This document shows positions 51,941 to 64,000 of a stretch of DNA of 64,000 bases, one piece after another. The notes beneath the pieces are model-generated. The model was not told the origin of the DNA and did not search any database. It was given only the letters and a program-made list of their open reading frames with translations. The DNA is from Caecitellus pseudoparvulus. Taxonomy: Eukaryota > Bigyra: Bicosoecida. Where the stretch lies: NCBI GenBank assembly GCA_965644315.1, contig CBFFRQ010000063.1, positions 19,850 to 83,849 on the forward strand, read 5' to 3'. Both the position numbers and the translations under genes were made by a program. Within the stretch, counting starts at the first letter, position 1. Each line of letters starts with the position of its first letter.

Positions 51941-52679
51941 GTGCAAGACGTGGCTGAATGTTTGTGTGTATGCAATGAATCTGGGAGTGGCCTTTGAACG
52001 GCCACATGCGCAGGTGCTCAGGAGCTTGCTATACTCGCAGCAGAGCACCTGTGAAACGCGCATGAAACAGCACGCCACTTCAGCGCGCTGTGCGCACGCT
52101 AACCTTCCTGCCAACGGACAGCTCAAGCATAAGCGAAGGAAAGAAGTGCAATGATTCGAAAGAGCTGATTAACTTTGCAGACAGGTCAATAAAGAGCTTG
52201 TCAGCTGGTGCAAAGTCTCCTCTAACCTATCTTGTCACATCTCCCCCGTCAAACACACTGCGGAGATGGTGGAGGAGGGCACCGTGTCCGCCCTGCCGCT
52301 GCAGCATGACGCTTGAAAGCACCCAGACACTGCTCCCAAGACGTATCCCTGCCGCTGTGAACTTACTTGCCGAGTACGTCGCTGTAAGCAGCTTTCACAC
52401 CCGCCAGGTGCTGCCGAGCATTGGCCTCTCTCTCTCTCGCAGCAAGCCCGCCGCCGCCGTCGACTGGAGCGGGCGCACCGCACGACGGCAAGCAAACCTC
52501 ACGCTTCCAACAGGACACCCAGCACTTGAACGGTTCCACAGAAAAGTACTGCGATCATTAAATTCGTCCTCTGTGCGCGCGCTGTTGCATTTCCCGAGCT
52601 CTCCTCGCGCAGCCGCCGCAGCAGCCGCTTGGCGTGGTTTTCACGCTGGCCGGACACGCCAAACAGCTGAAGGCGCACC
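51941..52679. other. Intergenic region upstream of the FG-GAP gene
   Basis: 739 bp. It holds a possible alternative last exon of the preceding gene (52014-52054) and the promoter of the giant gene. No other supported feature; short ORFs here look like noise. Confidence 0.4.
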
Positions 52680-55600
52680 ATGGTGCTGGGTGGATCACCT
52701 GCACAAGGACTCTTGTACCTTGTGTTGGTGCTCTTCGGCACTTCCGCCCTTGGGCTCTTTGTGCGGCAGCACGGCCCAGTGAGTGCAAGCTTGCTCCTTG
52801 CCCTTCTGCACTGCCTTTCGCTTCAAGCGCCCGTCACTGGGCACGTGTTCACGGCACCGCGCGCATCGTGCTCAGGATGGGGAAGCCCTACCTCCTCTAC
52901 ATGTCAGACTCTCGCCTGAAGCCGCCACTTCCACGCCTCCGCTGCGTCGTGCGCTGTTTCAGGCGCCTGCGCATATGGGCAAGGGTGAGAGGTCGCTGCG
53001 CGCACCTGGACACTGTCCGCGATTCCAGCCCACAGAGATGCACCAGCACATAAGACTGCACTTCTTGTTGCACAGACTTGCCGTTTGAAGATGTCGACGC
53101 CATCCTGGATCACGACGTCAACGCCATCAACGCCTCGCACCCTGCGCTGCTGGCGGCTGCTGCTGCCATCAACGCCAGCATGGCCATCACAGGACTGGGC
53201 AGCGCCATGGACCTGGGGGCAGACTACGACGGCGACGGAGCCCGGGACTGGATCCTGGGTGCACCCTTGCTTGCTGTGGGGGGACGGCGGGTGGGTGGCG
53301 TGTTCTTCCTCTCGGCAATGGGCGGTCCACGAGGCGTGCCAGCTGAGCGCTTGTGGCAGGCTGGAGACGACTTGGCGGTGCCCAACGTCACTATCGTGTC
53401 CCTGACCTCCACAGCTGGCAGTGCCAACATCTCCGAACTGGGAGGCACCAGCTACAAGCCTGCCTTTGGCGCGTCAGTGGCTGTGTTGGGGGATGTGGAC
53501 AGCAACGGGTGGCCGGATGTGGCGGTGGGCGCGCCAGGGGACGTGTTCGGGAAGGACGCCAGTGGCGGGCGGGTGTTCATCCTGTTCATGGGGGCAGGGC
53601 CGCGTGTGCTGCGGTATACTGTCCTAGACCGCAAGACTGTGCCTGGTCTGCGGCCCAGCGCTTACATCGGGCAGGCTCGCCTGGGCCACAGCGTCGTGGG
53701 GCTGCGCGACCTGAACTCGGACGGCGTGCCTGACCTCGCCATTGGCGCACGCACGACACGGCATACTTGGCTGCGGGTGCCGTTTGCCCGGGGCCCTGAG
53801 GTGCTGGTGGTGTTCCTGGACCAGTACGGCCACGCCCGCAACGTGACACACCTGCACAACCTTGTGGAGGGCGGAGGACACCAGTACAGCCCCTTCAACC
53901 CCCAGGCCGAACACTGGGGCGAAACCCCACCCCGCAGACCAGACGGCACGACATTCGATCGGCAGTACAACGAGCACCACGATGATTGGTTCGGGCTGAG
54001 TCTGGCGTACTTGGGGCGAGGCGTGCTGGCCATTGGTGCTCCAGGCCGCCGAAACGCGGATCGTGCCATGCGCAGTCTGGACGGAACAGTCGTGTTGCTG
54101 ACGTTGAGCCCCACTGGCATGCCTACACAGCTGCACTTGATTGACAACGGCGCCTTTCACGACTTGCAGCTGGCCAAGGCGGATGAGAACCCTCAAATTC
54201 GCAATGGTCTGGGCATGTCCTTGGCAGCTGTTCCACCGGCCAACGGTGACGGCACGATGGACTTGCTCATTGGCGCGCCGCCTACTGCGCTGCTGGTGCC
54301 GTTAGATGATGCGTTCCGGCCTAGTGGCGAGTACTTCAGCCTGAGCCACGAAGGCGTGCTGTGGCGCCCCAACGCGACTCTTGGGGACACCGTGCCGTCC
54401 GCACTGCAGGGCCTGCGTGAAGGCTCAACTCCAGGCGCGTGGCAGACCTGGGCAGCGGGCATGGTGGCGGCGTGGACGAGAGATGACGCGCCACCTGCTC
54501 TGGCTGGGCGGGAGGCGGAGCCGCCGCAGCTGAACGCTGCGCTGCAGCTGGCCATCAGCTTGCCAGGTGTGTTGTGGAGCGAGGAGCAACCCACTCGACA
54601 ATGTGGCTCCTATCTGCCAACGTACTCGAATACTTGGACCATGTCGACCCTTGTCTACTGTCCTTCCGCGTCGACTGTTGATCCCGACAGTGTACCTGAG
54701 TACGCCGAGTCCATCCTCTTCACAGCCCTGCGTTTCCCGCCCGCACCAACACTAGCGTCGCAGTTGGGAGGTGATGAAGTGCAAGGGCCAGCTGTGCTGC
54801 TCACAGCCCCCACATTCATTTCATCTGCCGTGGAGGAGGCCCTCCTTCCCAACGCCAGCAATTCTGATGCGCTGCCACTTCATGATCGCTGGGAGTACGC
54901 AGAGGAGGCAGTGTTTGGCTCCAGTGTGCTTGCGCTGCCGTTCTTGACCGAGGCGCCTTGGCCATCTTGGCTGCAGCCTCAAGCTGGCGCGATATTTTCC
55001 AGCAATGGCATCAACCCACCGTGGGAGGAGGGACATGCAGGGAAGTGGCACAAGAAGGGCATCCGCATCTTGTTGATTGGCGTGGAGCAGGTTGGCGAAG
55101 CAAGTTCTGGCACAGTGGGGCTGTTGCAGGTGGCGTACGATGCGACTGCACGCCAAGTGATCGCATCTCACATGCTGGCAGTGAATCAGAGCGCTGTGAA
55201 CTCGGATACACCGAACGAAGGCATAGCTGGAAGCTTGACAGGCTTTGGCCGCTGCATGGCTTTTGTTCGCTTCCACCTGAATGACGGGCGCGACTGGAAG
55301 GCTCCTCGTGGAACTGGCAGTTTGTTGATTGGCGCTCCAGAAACACAGCTGGCCAACTCCACACAGCAAGGAGCCATCGTATCGGTGAACTTGATTGGAT
55401 ACCAGGCCATGCCACAGTTAGATCCAAGTGGCGGGACCCTAGTGGTCTCTCCCCAAATGTTCACGAGCGTTGAGCCTAACATTGGCCCCATTGCTCACGC
55501 AATGACTGTTATCAGGAACCCGCAGCAGGACAGTCAGCAGCAATCTGAAATTGCTGTGATCTCTTCGCCAAGCTCAAACACCTCAACTCCGCACGCAGCG

Positions 55601-58600
55601 CTTGCCTTTTTGGAGTCGTTTGAAGAAGACGTTTTTCGGCTTCACTGGCCGGAAGGTCCGCCAGCTGTCTGTTCATCTGCATCAGATGGCTTGACTCGCT
55701 TCGGCGCGTCAGTGGAGTGGCTGGGAGGCAGCACCATTGCTGTGCTGGCGCCAGATGAAGCGCAAGTCTGTGCTGGGGTCACCCCTGGCGCCGGATCAGG
55801 GGCCATTTACATCCTGTCCTTGTCCTTCATCACCAACTCTTCCCTTGCCCAAGTGCAGACCTGGCACCGCATCTTCGCCCCAGCCATGGCACCCTCGCCT
55901 GGAGCAGGCTTCCCAGCCCGCATGTTGCGACTTGCGGCGGCACCGAGCTTTGCTCAGGACGGCACACCAGACTTGCTCATCACGACAAGCGGCACTGCAG
56001 CGTTGCCACACGCTGGCAGTGACTTGCACGAGGCTGTTCGCACTCCAAACTCAGTGTCAGCTCAGTACTGTCTGCTGCACCTCGACAGCCAGTTCAAGGT
56101 GCCGACGTCTGTGTTTTCTCGCCCTGTGACGTGTGTGCAGGAAGGCCTGCCAGGCGCTGTGCCGTCTCACGCTATCGTGAACGGCTCCAGCTCAGCTGTG
56201 TTGATGACTGGCGTGAACGGGTCAGCACCGCATCCAGGACTTGCCACTGCACTGCCACTGGGTGATCCAGATGGCAACGGAGCGTTGGATGTGCTCATGA
56301 TGCTGCCAGGCATGGGCGTGTTCTCGTTGCTGCCCAACGGCACCGTGAACAGCACTGCGGCGCCACACCAAGGCGCCATGATGGCAGGTGAGATCGTGCA
56401 GCCTGGGTGGGGCTACATCCCTCGTACATACGGCCCACCAGGGGGCGGCTTTGGTGTTTCGTATGACGAGCAAGCCGAGCTGGCGACGCGGATTGACCCG
56501 TTGACTTGGGCGCCAGGGCACAAGGCTGACTACAACATGGCGCGGCTGTACTTGGCTGCCATGGGCAAGCGCATGCGAGGGTGCTGGGAGACGGGATCGC
56601 AGTCGTTCGTGCCAAGTACTGGGACCGTGTTTGCAAAGTACGCTGCTGAACTTCCCCAATTGTCAAACCCCACAGCTCGCGCGTTGCTGAACGACGCTCT
56701 GGGTGAAGTGGAGTCAGCCGAGTGGACCAGTGGGGATGGTGCTCTGACTCTGCAGGCTTGGGTGGGCACCGTGGAAGGGCCCGCAGACATGGACACAGCC
56801 GGAGCTGCACTGCTGTATGACGGCGGGAGCGACGGCTTCTCTCGTGTGGATCGGAATCTGGAAGGCTCGGTATTGCTGTCCGCAAGTGGCGACAGCAGCT
56901 CCAGCTACAGCAGCTCTGGATCGAGCAGTGAAGGCATGGAAGGCGAGGTGTGGACATCCACATGGCGGGATGGAGGAGCACTGTTCCGGAATGTGAGCAT
57001 TGTCGCTGAAGGGGAGGAGGTACTGATGGGCTCTCAAGTCTGCCATGTCCGGAGCAAGCCGTTGGAGTGTGAAGAAGGCGGTGCTGCGTGTTTGCACCGC
57101 TTCGCGGCCGTGTGTGGAGAGCTCAAGGAGCCCCAAAGCCTGGCACGACTGTTGTCTCCCGCTGTTACCCACAGCACCATCTATTTCGGAAGTGGAAGCA
57201 CTGTCTCTGGGGACCGATATGAGCGAACTGTGAACAGCTTGCAGTGCAACTTCTGGGAGTCCAACCTGAACTCCAAGTTTAGCTCCACCACCACTCAGCT
57301 GCTGCAAGGCGCCACAGACAAGTACCGGCCTGGAAACTCCATGTTCCCAGGGGCTTCAGTCAGTGGAAGCAACTCAGCTACGAATGTGAAGGCCTTGCAC
57401 CAAGCCAGCGCATATTCCCTGGGCATGTCCATGGCACCCATGCACGACTTCGATGGAGATGGAGTGGCTGAAATGCTCGTGGGAGCACCATTGGCTGGTG
57501 AGATCGGTCGGGAGTACAATGTTTCTGTCAACTTTGGTCGACAGCCGCCTCAATTGCGTCGGTCCAATGTTGGCGCGGTGTTCATGGTGCACATGGTGCC
57601 AGGGAATCAGTCTGAAGCAGGCACCAAGCAAGCTGTCAGGACTCCTCGCGAATGGAACAGTGGCGAGTACTTCTATGGCTCCACCGGCACGACATCGCAA
57701 CACGCGAATGTGGAGCCTGGGAAGAAGGTGCTGGCAGATGGCATGTACCGTGTAGGGCACTTTGACCGCATCGGGCGGCATAGCACAGGCGGTCACATGC
57801 ACCTGGAAGACGGGGATGCTGCCAGCACTCTTGACATCGGAGCTGAAGGGGCGCAGCTTGGCTGTGCAGTGGCGAACGTGGGCTGGAACAACCACTCTGG
57901 ATCGCCCAGGTTGACCATGGCAACGGGGGCTTCAGGCATCGCAGCGCTGACAGGCACGTACAGCAGCTCTGTGAGTGGGCGCGGTGCTGTGTTGTTGCTG
58001 GACTTCTCTGAAGCAGGACTGTTGGTGGACTGGAGCTATGTGGATGTGCTGGACGTGCACATGGAACACTCAGCTGCTCTGCCGCCAGTTCATCCGAAGA
58101 ACCGCTTCCCAGTCAGCCTGGCTGCAGCTGGCGATTTGGAGGGCGACGGCACTGTGGACGTTGCAGCGGTGTTCCACGACGGCTCGACACGCAAGCGGTA
58201 CATCGTGCTGCTGCACCGTGATGCGAACGGCACCTTCAGCCACAGCTCCCTCATCGCGGCTGCCTCCATCCCTGGCCTGCCGCCATCCTTCACAGCGTAT
58301 AGTGCACGGCCTGAGATGGGGTTCGGGGACAGCATGACGTATGTGGGGCGTGGCGTGGTGGCGATCGCGCTATGGCGGGCCAGTCCACGTGTTCTGGACA
58401 AGTTCAACTCTTCAGCATTCAACCCAGCAGCACCGTACGGATCATCAACAAGCGGGGCGACGACTCTCTTTCGCCCACAGCACAAGAAGGCCGAGACATC
58501 ACAAAGTGCAGCCGGGCTTTACACTGAGAACCACCACCCCGTGACTCGAGAAGGCAAGGGCATGGTGATGCTTGTGCGACTTGGCAGGAATGGCACCGCA

Positions 58601-61600
58601 CTGAACGCGAGCCTGCTGCAGGAGAATGACATTCGGCCCTTCGGCATCGATGTGGGCGGCACAACTGTGGGCATTGGGTTGTCTGGGCTGCATCCAGAGC
58701 TGCTTTATGGGCATGTCGGGCCATCATCTGCAGGGCAAGTCATGGACGACGGCGCTATGCAAGGAAGTGGGGGCGTGTTCGGCGGGCCGAGCATGGTGCC
58801 CAATCCGTTGGGCTTCAGTCAGGAGAACGGCTTTGCTTCCTCCATTCCAGACATGCTGGTGCAGGTGGATTCGTGGCGGCAGAAGGCGCATCCGAAGTGG
58901 CGGAACGGCGGGGAGGTGTTTACGGCCAGCCAGTACATGGCTGGCACGTATCGAAAGAAGGTTAATGGGAACCGATGGCCACTGCAAGGTAATGTGAAGC
59001 TGCTGAAGACGAGCAATGGTGAAACATCTGGTGCAAGTTTCAATGTGAACTGGGGAGCGTTGGCGACGAGCTACTGGAACTTCCAACCTTCAGCGAGCTG
59101 GATCCCCGACGTGACCATGAACGGGCTGTCAGGGCATGTCATGCCGACTGCATTCAATGCCTTCAATCGAAGGTACCATTTTCCTGGGTCAAGCTCAAGC
59201 ACGAAGAAGACTACAGCAAGGATGGGAACCTTGGTTTCTGCTGAGAGAATGTTTGAGCAGTCAATGGCACGAACTGGCTCGTCCCCGATAACTGTGACAA
59301 GGGGTCCGAATATTGGAGGGGTGCTAAGGTCCACGAGCCAGTCTGCATTAAGACGCCCAATGCCTCGCAACTTCCCGCTTCGCAACCTTGCGACGACAAA
59401 CTCCAGAAATCAGTGGATCCAAGACCAGTCGGACTGGTACCAAGCGCAGCACAATGGAAAGGACTTCTTCAGGGATGCAGGGCTCCAAGCATTCTCAGCC
59501 TATTCTGGAAACTCATTTCCACACACGACTGTATCTTGGGCAGCTGGAACTCGCATACCTCCTGGAGCAACAGTTCCTCCCGCAGGCCAGTCTTGGTACT
59601 GGCCTCAGATCACGAACGCAAAGCGCTTCCCTGCCCTGCAAGCCGGCAAGGCACCCACTTCCATGCCCGTGTCCACAGCAGTGCTGTGTCCCTTCATCAG
59701 CCAATCAGAGTTTGTTTTGTTTACTTCGTCTCCTTCAACCACAACATATGACAGCTGGATGAATGCTGTCCACAGCTACGTGGAAAGCCACCTAAAAGTG
59801 TCAATGATTCAGGGAGAGACTCGTGAGAAGTATATAGACCTCACCTATTGGCGTAGTGCGCGCAGCGAAGTCCAAAGTTTTTGTCGTGAGAACCTTCAGA
59901 TCACAAATCGTCAGAATGCTCTGAACAACGTTTGGTCAGATCTACGCCACCTCCCGTACAACCCCCCGCATCCACGGGACATCCTCTGGCCCCGCATGTT
60001 CGGCAACCAGGCCCTGCGGTACTTCGGAGAGCGCATCCAGCGCCACGCCGAGATCTACGCCGTGTACCTCAACCCAGACGGATCTGTGCGCCAGAGCGTG
60101 CCTGTGGTCAAGGCATCGCCTCTGTACGACCGGATGCTGCCCAACTGGAGCAACATCGGCTCTAGCATGGCCCTGCTGCGCCAGACAGAGTCGGGCATGC
60201 TGCACATTCTGACTGCTGCGGCATACATGGACGACTTGAAGATGCGGGGCTCCCTGAACACCTGGGGCTATGCCAAGACCTCCAACTTCTACGTGCTGGA
60301 GGCGTTGCCTGCTCCCCCAACACAGTACGAGCCTGTGGTGGTGCCGGAACACCGCCTCAGCACGTTGGCGTCGGTGGTGCATGCGGGCAATGGCAGCTCT
60401 ACGCCGCCTCCAGCTGATGTGCTGGCGCCTGTGTCGCCTTGGGTGCGACCAAGTGTCGTGCCGTTGTTGTGGTCGCCTTCTCCGTCCTCTACAGCCACTC
60501 CTTCGACTTCAAACACGGCAACTGCGTCAGTCAGCGGCACGCCCAGCAACACACCCTCATCCACGAACAGCCCCACTAGCACTGCCAGTCCTTCAGTTTC
60601 TTCAGAGGCCACCAGCAGCCCGTCGTTATCTGCGACCGCCGATGTCACGGCTTCAGTGAGCGCCTCGCCCACCTCCAGCATGACAGCTTCAGCCTCTGCC
60701 ACAGTCAAGAGCGCCTCCCCCACCCCATCGCCCACAGCCACTGCAACGGGCGCTGCGACACCCACCGCGTCCTCAAGTGCAGCAGCCACACCCTCCATGA
60801 CACGCAGTCCTGATCCATCCGTTCCCGCTGCGCCATCCCAAAGCGCTGCACCTTCCACTGTTCCAGGTGTCACGCCACCTCCACGTCGAGTGCTGCCTCG
60901 AGTGACGTACATCGACGCAGCCACACCTGTGCTGCCGCTGACAGTGCTCAGTGTCTCTGCCTTCACTTCTGCTGCGGCGTTGGTGGACGTGCCTGTGACC
61001 TTCCGGGCTCTGGGCGAGCTCACCTCCATCGGGGCTGCTGTCGCGTCAGTGAAGTACATGGCCAGTCCTGCCCCTGATCTCCTGGCCTTGGCCAGTTCAG
61101 ATCCAGCTGCAGCTGCTGCAGCCATGGCCGACAAACAGGGTGGCAGCCCTCCCTCTGCTCGCGTTCTAGCTCCAACGCTGGCGGGCCCGCTGTCGTTGAC
61201 GGCGTTCACGTCGCTGGACACTCGCGTGCAGGTGTCGCTCCCTGTGACAGATGTGAGGGGCAGCTCAGACGCGGCGTCATTCCAAGGCCTGTTCCTCTTC
61301 AACGTGACTGCCTACTACTCTGCCTCTTTCGACACCCTGCTCAGCGTTCCTCTCCTCGTGCATGTGAAGCTGCCAGCTGGCTCAGCCACTCCAGAAGTCA
61401 TCGAAGGCTACGCTGTGCCAGATGGAGACAGCAGCAGCATGGAGCAGAGTCTGACCATTGACAGCAGTGGGACGGCAGGCCTGGACTGGTTCCTGCTGCA
61501 AGACCAGCCCTCACAATGCTGGCTGTCAGTGTCCAGTGTGGGCGGCCTTGTGCCGACACGCGGCGAGCTGCTCGCTCTTGCCCCAACTCGAGATGTCCTG

Positions 61601-64000
61601 CAAGCCGACCCTGCACTTCGGGGCGCGCTGCACGGCACGACGCAGCCTGGGAGTATCAGCACAGTACGAATTGCGATGGACCTGTCCCAGCTCCCTCAGG
61701 GCTTGCACCGTGCTGAGCTGGTGCTGGTGCTGGGAGATGTACAGGGCACTGTGCAGACCATTCCTGTGCGTATCTTGGTGGCCACGGTGCAACCATGCCC
61801 CGGGCGAGTGCGGGTACCGCCCTTGGCCCCACCTGCATCCCTGGACTTTGGCGCCAGCGCATCAACTGCTGTCACGGCGTTGAGCCTGCGGAATCTCGGT
61901 GTGGACCCAGTGGCTGTTGTGGATGCCGCTGTGCTGGATGGAGATGTGGCCGTAGCCCCAGTGGCTGACGCCTGCGCTGCGAGCCGCAACAGCACTGATG
62001 TGAGCGCGGCTGTTGAGGTGCAGTTTGATGCGTTGGCTGCGCTGGCAAGTCTGGAGGCGGCAGCAACGAGCTGGCTCAGTGTGGCGCCCATGTTGGACGC
62101 GGGCGTGGTCATTCCTCCCTCTGGTGATGCGGTGGCACCGCTGTCGGTGCGCATTTCTGACTCCAGCACACCTGAGCCTGGCCAGTACACTGGGACGGTG
62201 CTCATTCTCCTGAACGACACTCGTACAGGGGCGTTGACTCTTGGAAGCTCAGTGGTGAGTGTTCGTGTTGCGCAAGGCACAGCTGCGCCTGGCCAGTCCA
62301 GCCTGCTGCCACTGACCTCGACTCTCAGCGGGCAGCACTTACCACTGCAGCCGGCTACTGTCATCACGTCGCCGTACGTGTCAGACGATGACCAGCTGTT
62401 GACTCCAGACGGTGTGCTGCTTGCTCTGGTCGTGCTCCGAGATGCGCTGGGCCGACCTCGCCAAGCTGGGCAAGATGTCGTCGCGGCCCGCCTGCTCGTG
62501 AACGGTGCATCTGGACGATCACTGTCAGGAAGTGGCGCGAATTCCTCCTCCATTCCTGCCGTGGCACGAACGCTGACTGGCTCAGAGTTGGCCCTGCTGC
62601 GCTCACTGCACGGTGCGCTGGTGTCCAGCGCTGAAGTGGGTGTTCCTGCAAGTCAGCCGCCGCAGACCTTCATGTACGGCGTGTTCCTGTCCCTTTCCAC
62701 CGTGCGGGCACTGCCAGTGGGAGCTGGGCTGCGCTTCGAAGTGGATGTGCTGAACGTGGACGCTGGCAGTGCAGGCGGGGAGCTGTCCACACGCCTGGCC
62801 TCCCCAGCAGGAGCCGCAGCAATCACTGTGGCCCGGGCTGAGTGTGGCCCGAATCAAGTGCAGACAGGGCTGGTGTGTGAGTGCACTGCAGGGTATGGCG
62901 TAGCACCCCAAGCTCCACAGGGAGCTGCCCTGTCGCCTGCGTCACTGACGTGTGCGCCTTGTGGGGCAGGGAAGGTGGGCGTGGCTGCGACTGCAGGGCG
63001 TGTGACGTCTCCCGCAGTGTGCCAGCGGTGTGGAGACGGCACCTTCTCGCTGCCTGGCTCAACTGCTTGCACTGCGTGCCCTGAGGGCGCTGTGTGTGGC
63101 GATGGCATCTTGGCTGTGCTGCCTGGCTTCGCGCTGGCCTCCACGCTTGTGGACGCTGATGGGGCGGGGCTCGTCCCAGGCACACAAGCGAACGAAATCG
63201 GGGACAACATCTTCCTGTGCCCCAATCCGCTGGCGTGTGAGGCGGGGCAGGCGACGTCCCTGCAGTGGAGCAACTACAGCATCATCCCCACAGGTTGCGC
63301 TGCTGGGCACGAAGGCGATCTGTGTGGCGTGTGTGCAGACTCGTATACATACTCGCCCGTCGCAGGCGGCGCATCAGTGGACTGTGTGCGCTGTCACGAG
63401 TCGTCCAGCGCCCTTCTGGCCGCGACGACGTTGATGAGCTTGGTGCTGTTGGGCCTGTTATTGTGCGCCTGGCGGGGAGTGCTGTTCATCATGGGCGGCA
63501 AGCCCCAAGGCGCAGTGGAAGTGCCACCCGCTCTGCAGGTGCCGTTTGTGCAGAGCGAGAGCAGAGCGGACTGGGTCCAGCGCTCAGCTGGAGCATCGAT
63601 TGCGTTGATTGTGGACGGCGGGTCCGCTGAAGTGTCAGGTGAAGGCAGCGGGCCTGCTTCGTCCTTGCTGCAAGTGCGCTTCGTGGCGCTGTGGCTGCTG
63701 GTGCTGCACCTGCAGTGGTCGTCCCAGCTGGACTCGTACCGTCTGGGCACAGTGGAGGGCATGGAAGGAGTTTCCACCCTGTCCCACATCGCCTCCATCT
63801 TCCCCGTGCACGCGCAGTACACGAGCTGTGTGCTGGGCGCGCGAGACTTGGTCACGACAAGCTTCGGCATCGGCGCTTCTCTGCCTGTGCTGGGGCTGTT
63901 GGCTGGCTGCATCGTGGCTGGTCTGGTTGTGGCATGCAGCACCTTGTGTGGCAAGCAGCGTAGGGCATGTGGGGGCAGGGAGATGCTGGGAGTCATTGGC
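52680..64000 (+). CDS. Giant FG-GAP (integrin-alpha-like) membrane protein, C-terminus outside window
   Basis: Exons 52680-52778, 52876-52984 and 53076 onward (introns 97 and 91 bp, donors GTGAGT/GTGAGA, acceptors CTCAG/CACAG); the frame is open to base 64000, about 3,711 residues so far. The start is an ATG followed by a hydrophobic leader (SPAQGLLYLVLVLFGTSALG). Calcium-binding FG-GAP loops recur: DYDGDGARDWILGAP, DVDSNGWPDVAVGAP, DLNSDGVPDLAIGA, DPDGNGALDVLM, DFDGDGVAEMLVGAP, DLEGDGTVDVAAV, as in integrin-alpha propellers. Then come a region without homology signals, a Ser/Pro/Thr stalk (about residues 2535-2670), beta-rich domains and GCC2-like cysteine repeats (CAPCGAGKVG, CQRCGDGTF, CTACPEGAVC). 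At least three hydrophobic helices follow. Probably a very large adhesion receptor. Confidence 0.85.

Noticed and set aside
52090-52782. 230-codon plus-strand ORF
   Set aside because: Composition is noise-like, it crosses the start and first intron of the FG-GAP gene in another frame, and has no domain.

Overview
The window is a stretch of a compact, GC-rich nuclear genome from a unicellular eukaryote. The evidence is a four-gene core histone cluster, short GT-AG introns (mostly about 64-97 bp), and single-copy eukaryotic genes (glutathione synthetase, CblD/MMADHC, selenoprotein O, a Lunapark-type ER protein, a Nup42-type nucleoporin, a USP48-type deubiquitinase). There is no plastid, bacterial or viral gene that would fix the lineage. 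The large surface proteins with Ser/Pro/Thr stalks, BspA-like leucine-rich repeats and GCC2/GCC3 (ephrin-receptor-like) cysteine repeats are typical of free-living protists, but I cannot name the species. Introns were placed by protein homology, by reading frame and by the splice pattern they share: donors GTGAG or GTGCG, acceptors usually CACAG, CGCAG or TGCAG.

Layout. 1-14.5 kb: two tandem minus-strand paralogues of a giant LRR + GCC2/GCC3 membrane protein (the first runs off the left edge) flank a plus-strand USP48-like deubiquitinase. 15-28.9 kb: a minus-strand run of selenoprotein O (Cys form), a 2,000-residue TPR/coiled-coil/C2 protein, MMADHC, an EF-hand protein and a five-exon glutathione synthetase. 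29-37.7 kb: a secreted type I membrane protein (+), then on the minus strand a basic low-complexity protein with a possible MOZART-like core, a Nup42-like nucleoporin and a Toprim/DUF3854-like protein. 38-42.4 kb: a Lunapark-like protein and a METTL21-type methyltransferase (+), the latter overlapping tail-to-tail with a type I membrane protein (-). 42.8-46.1 kb: a small unknown gene, then histones H2B(-)/H2A(+) and H4(-)/H3(+), each followed by the same 3' hairpin. 46.5-64 kb: an EXD3/MUT-7-like exonuclease, a secretory TPR/PhyH-like protein, and the first about 3,700 residues of a giant FG-GAP protein that runs off the right edge.

Themes. Five genes encode large secretory or surface proteins with overlapping parts (LRR, GCC2/GCC3, FG-GAP propeller, Ser/Pro stalk, C-terminal membrane segments), so the region may be rich in adhesion or sensing proteins. 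The LRR pair shares a block of about 1 kb that is nearly identical, while the rest of the two genes has diverged; this looks like recent gene conversion or partial duplication. Redox and cofactor housekeeping (SelO, GSS, MMADHC) lies together on one strand, but nothing shows that it is co-regulated.
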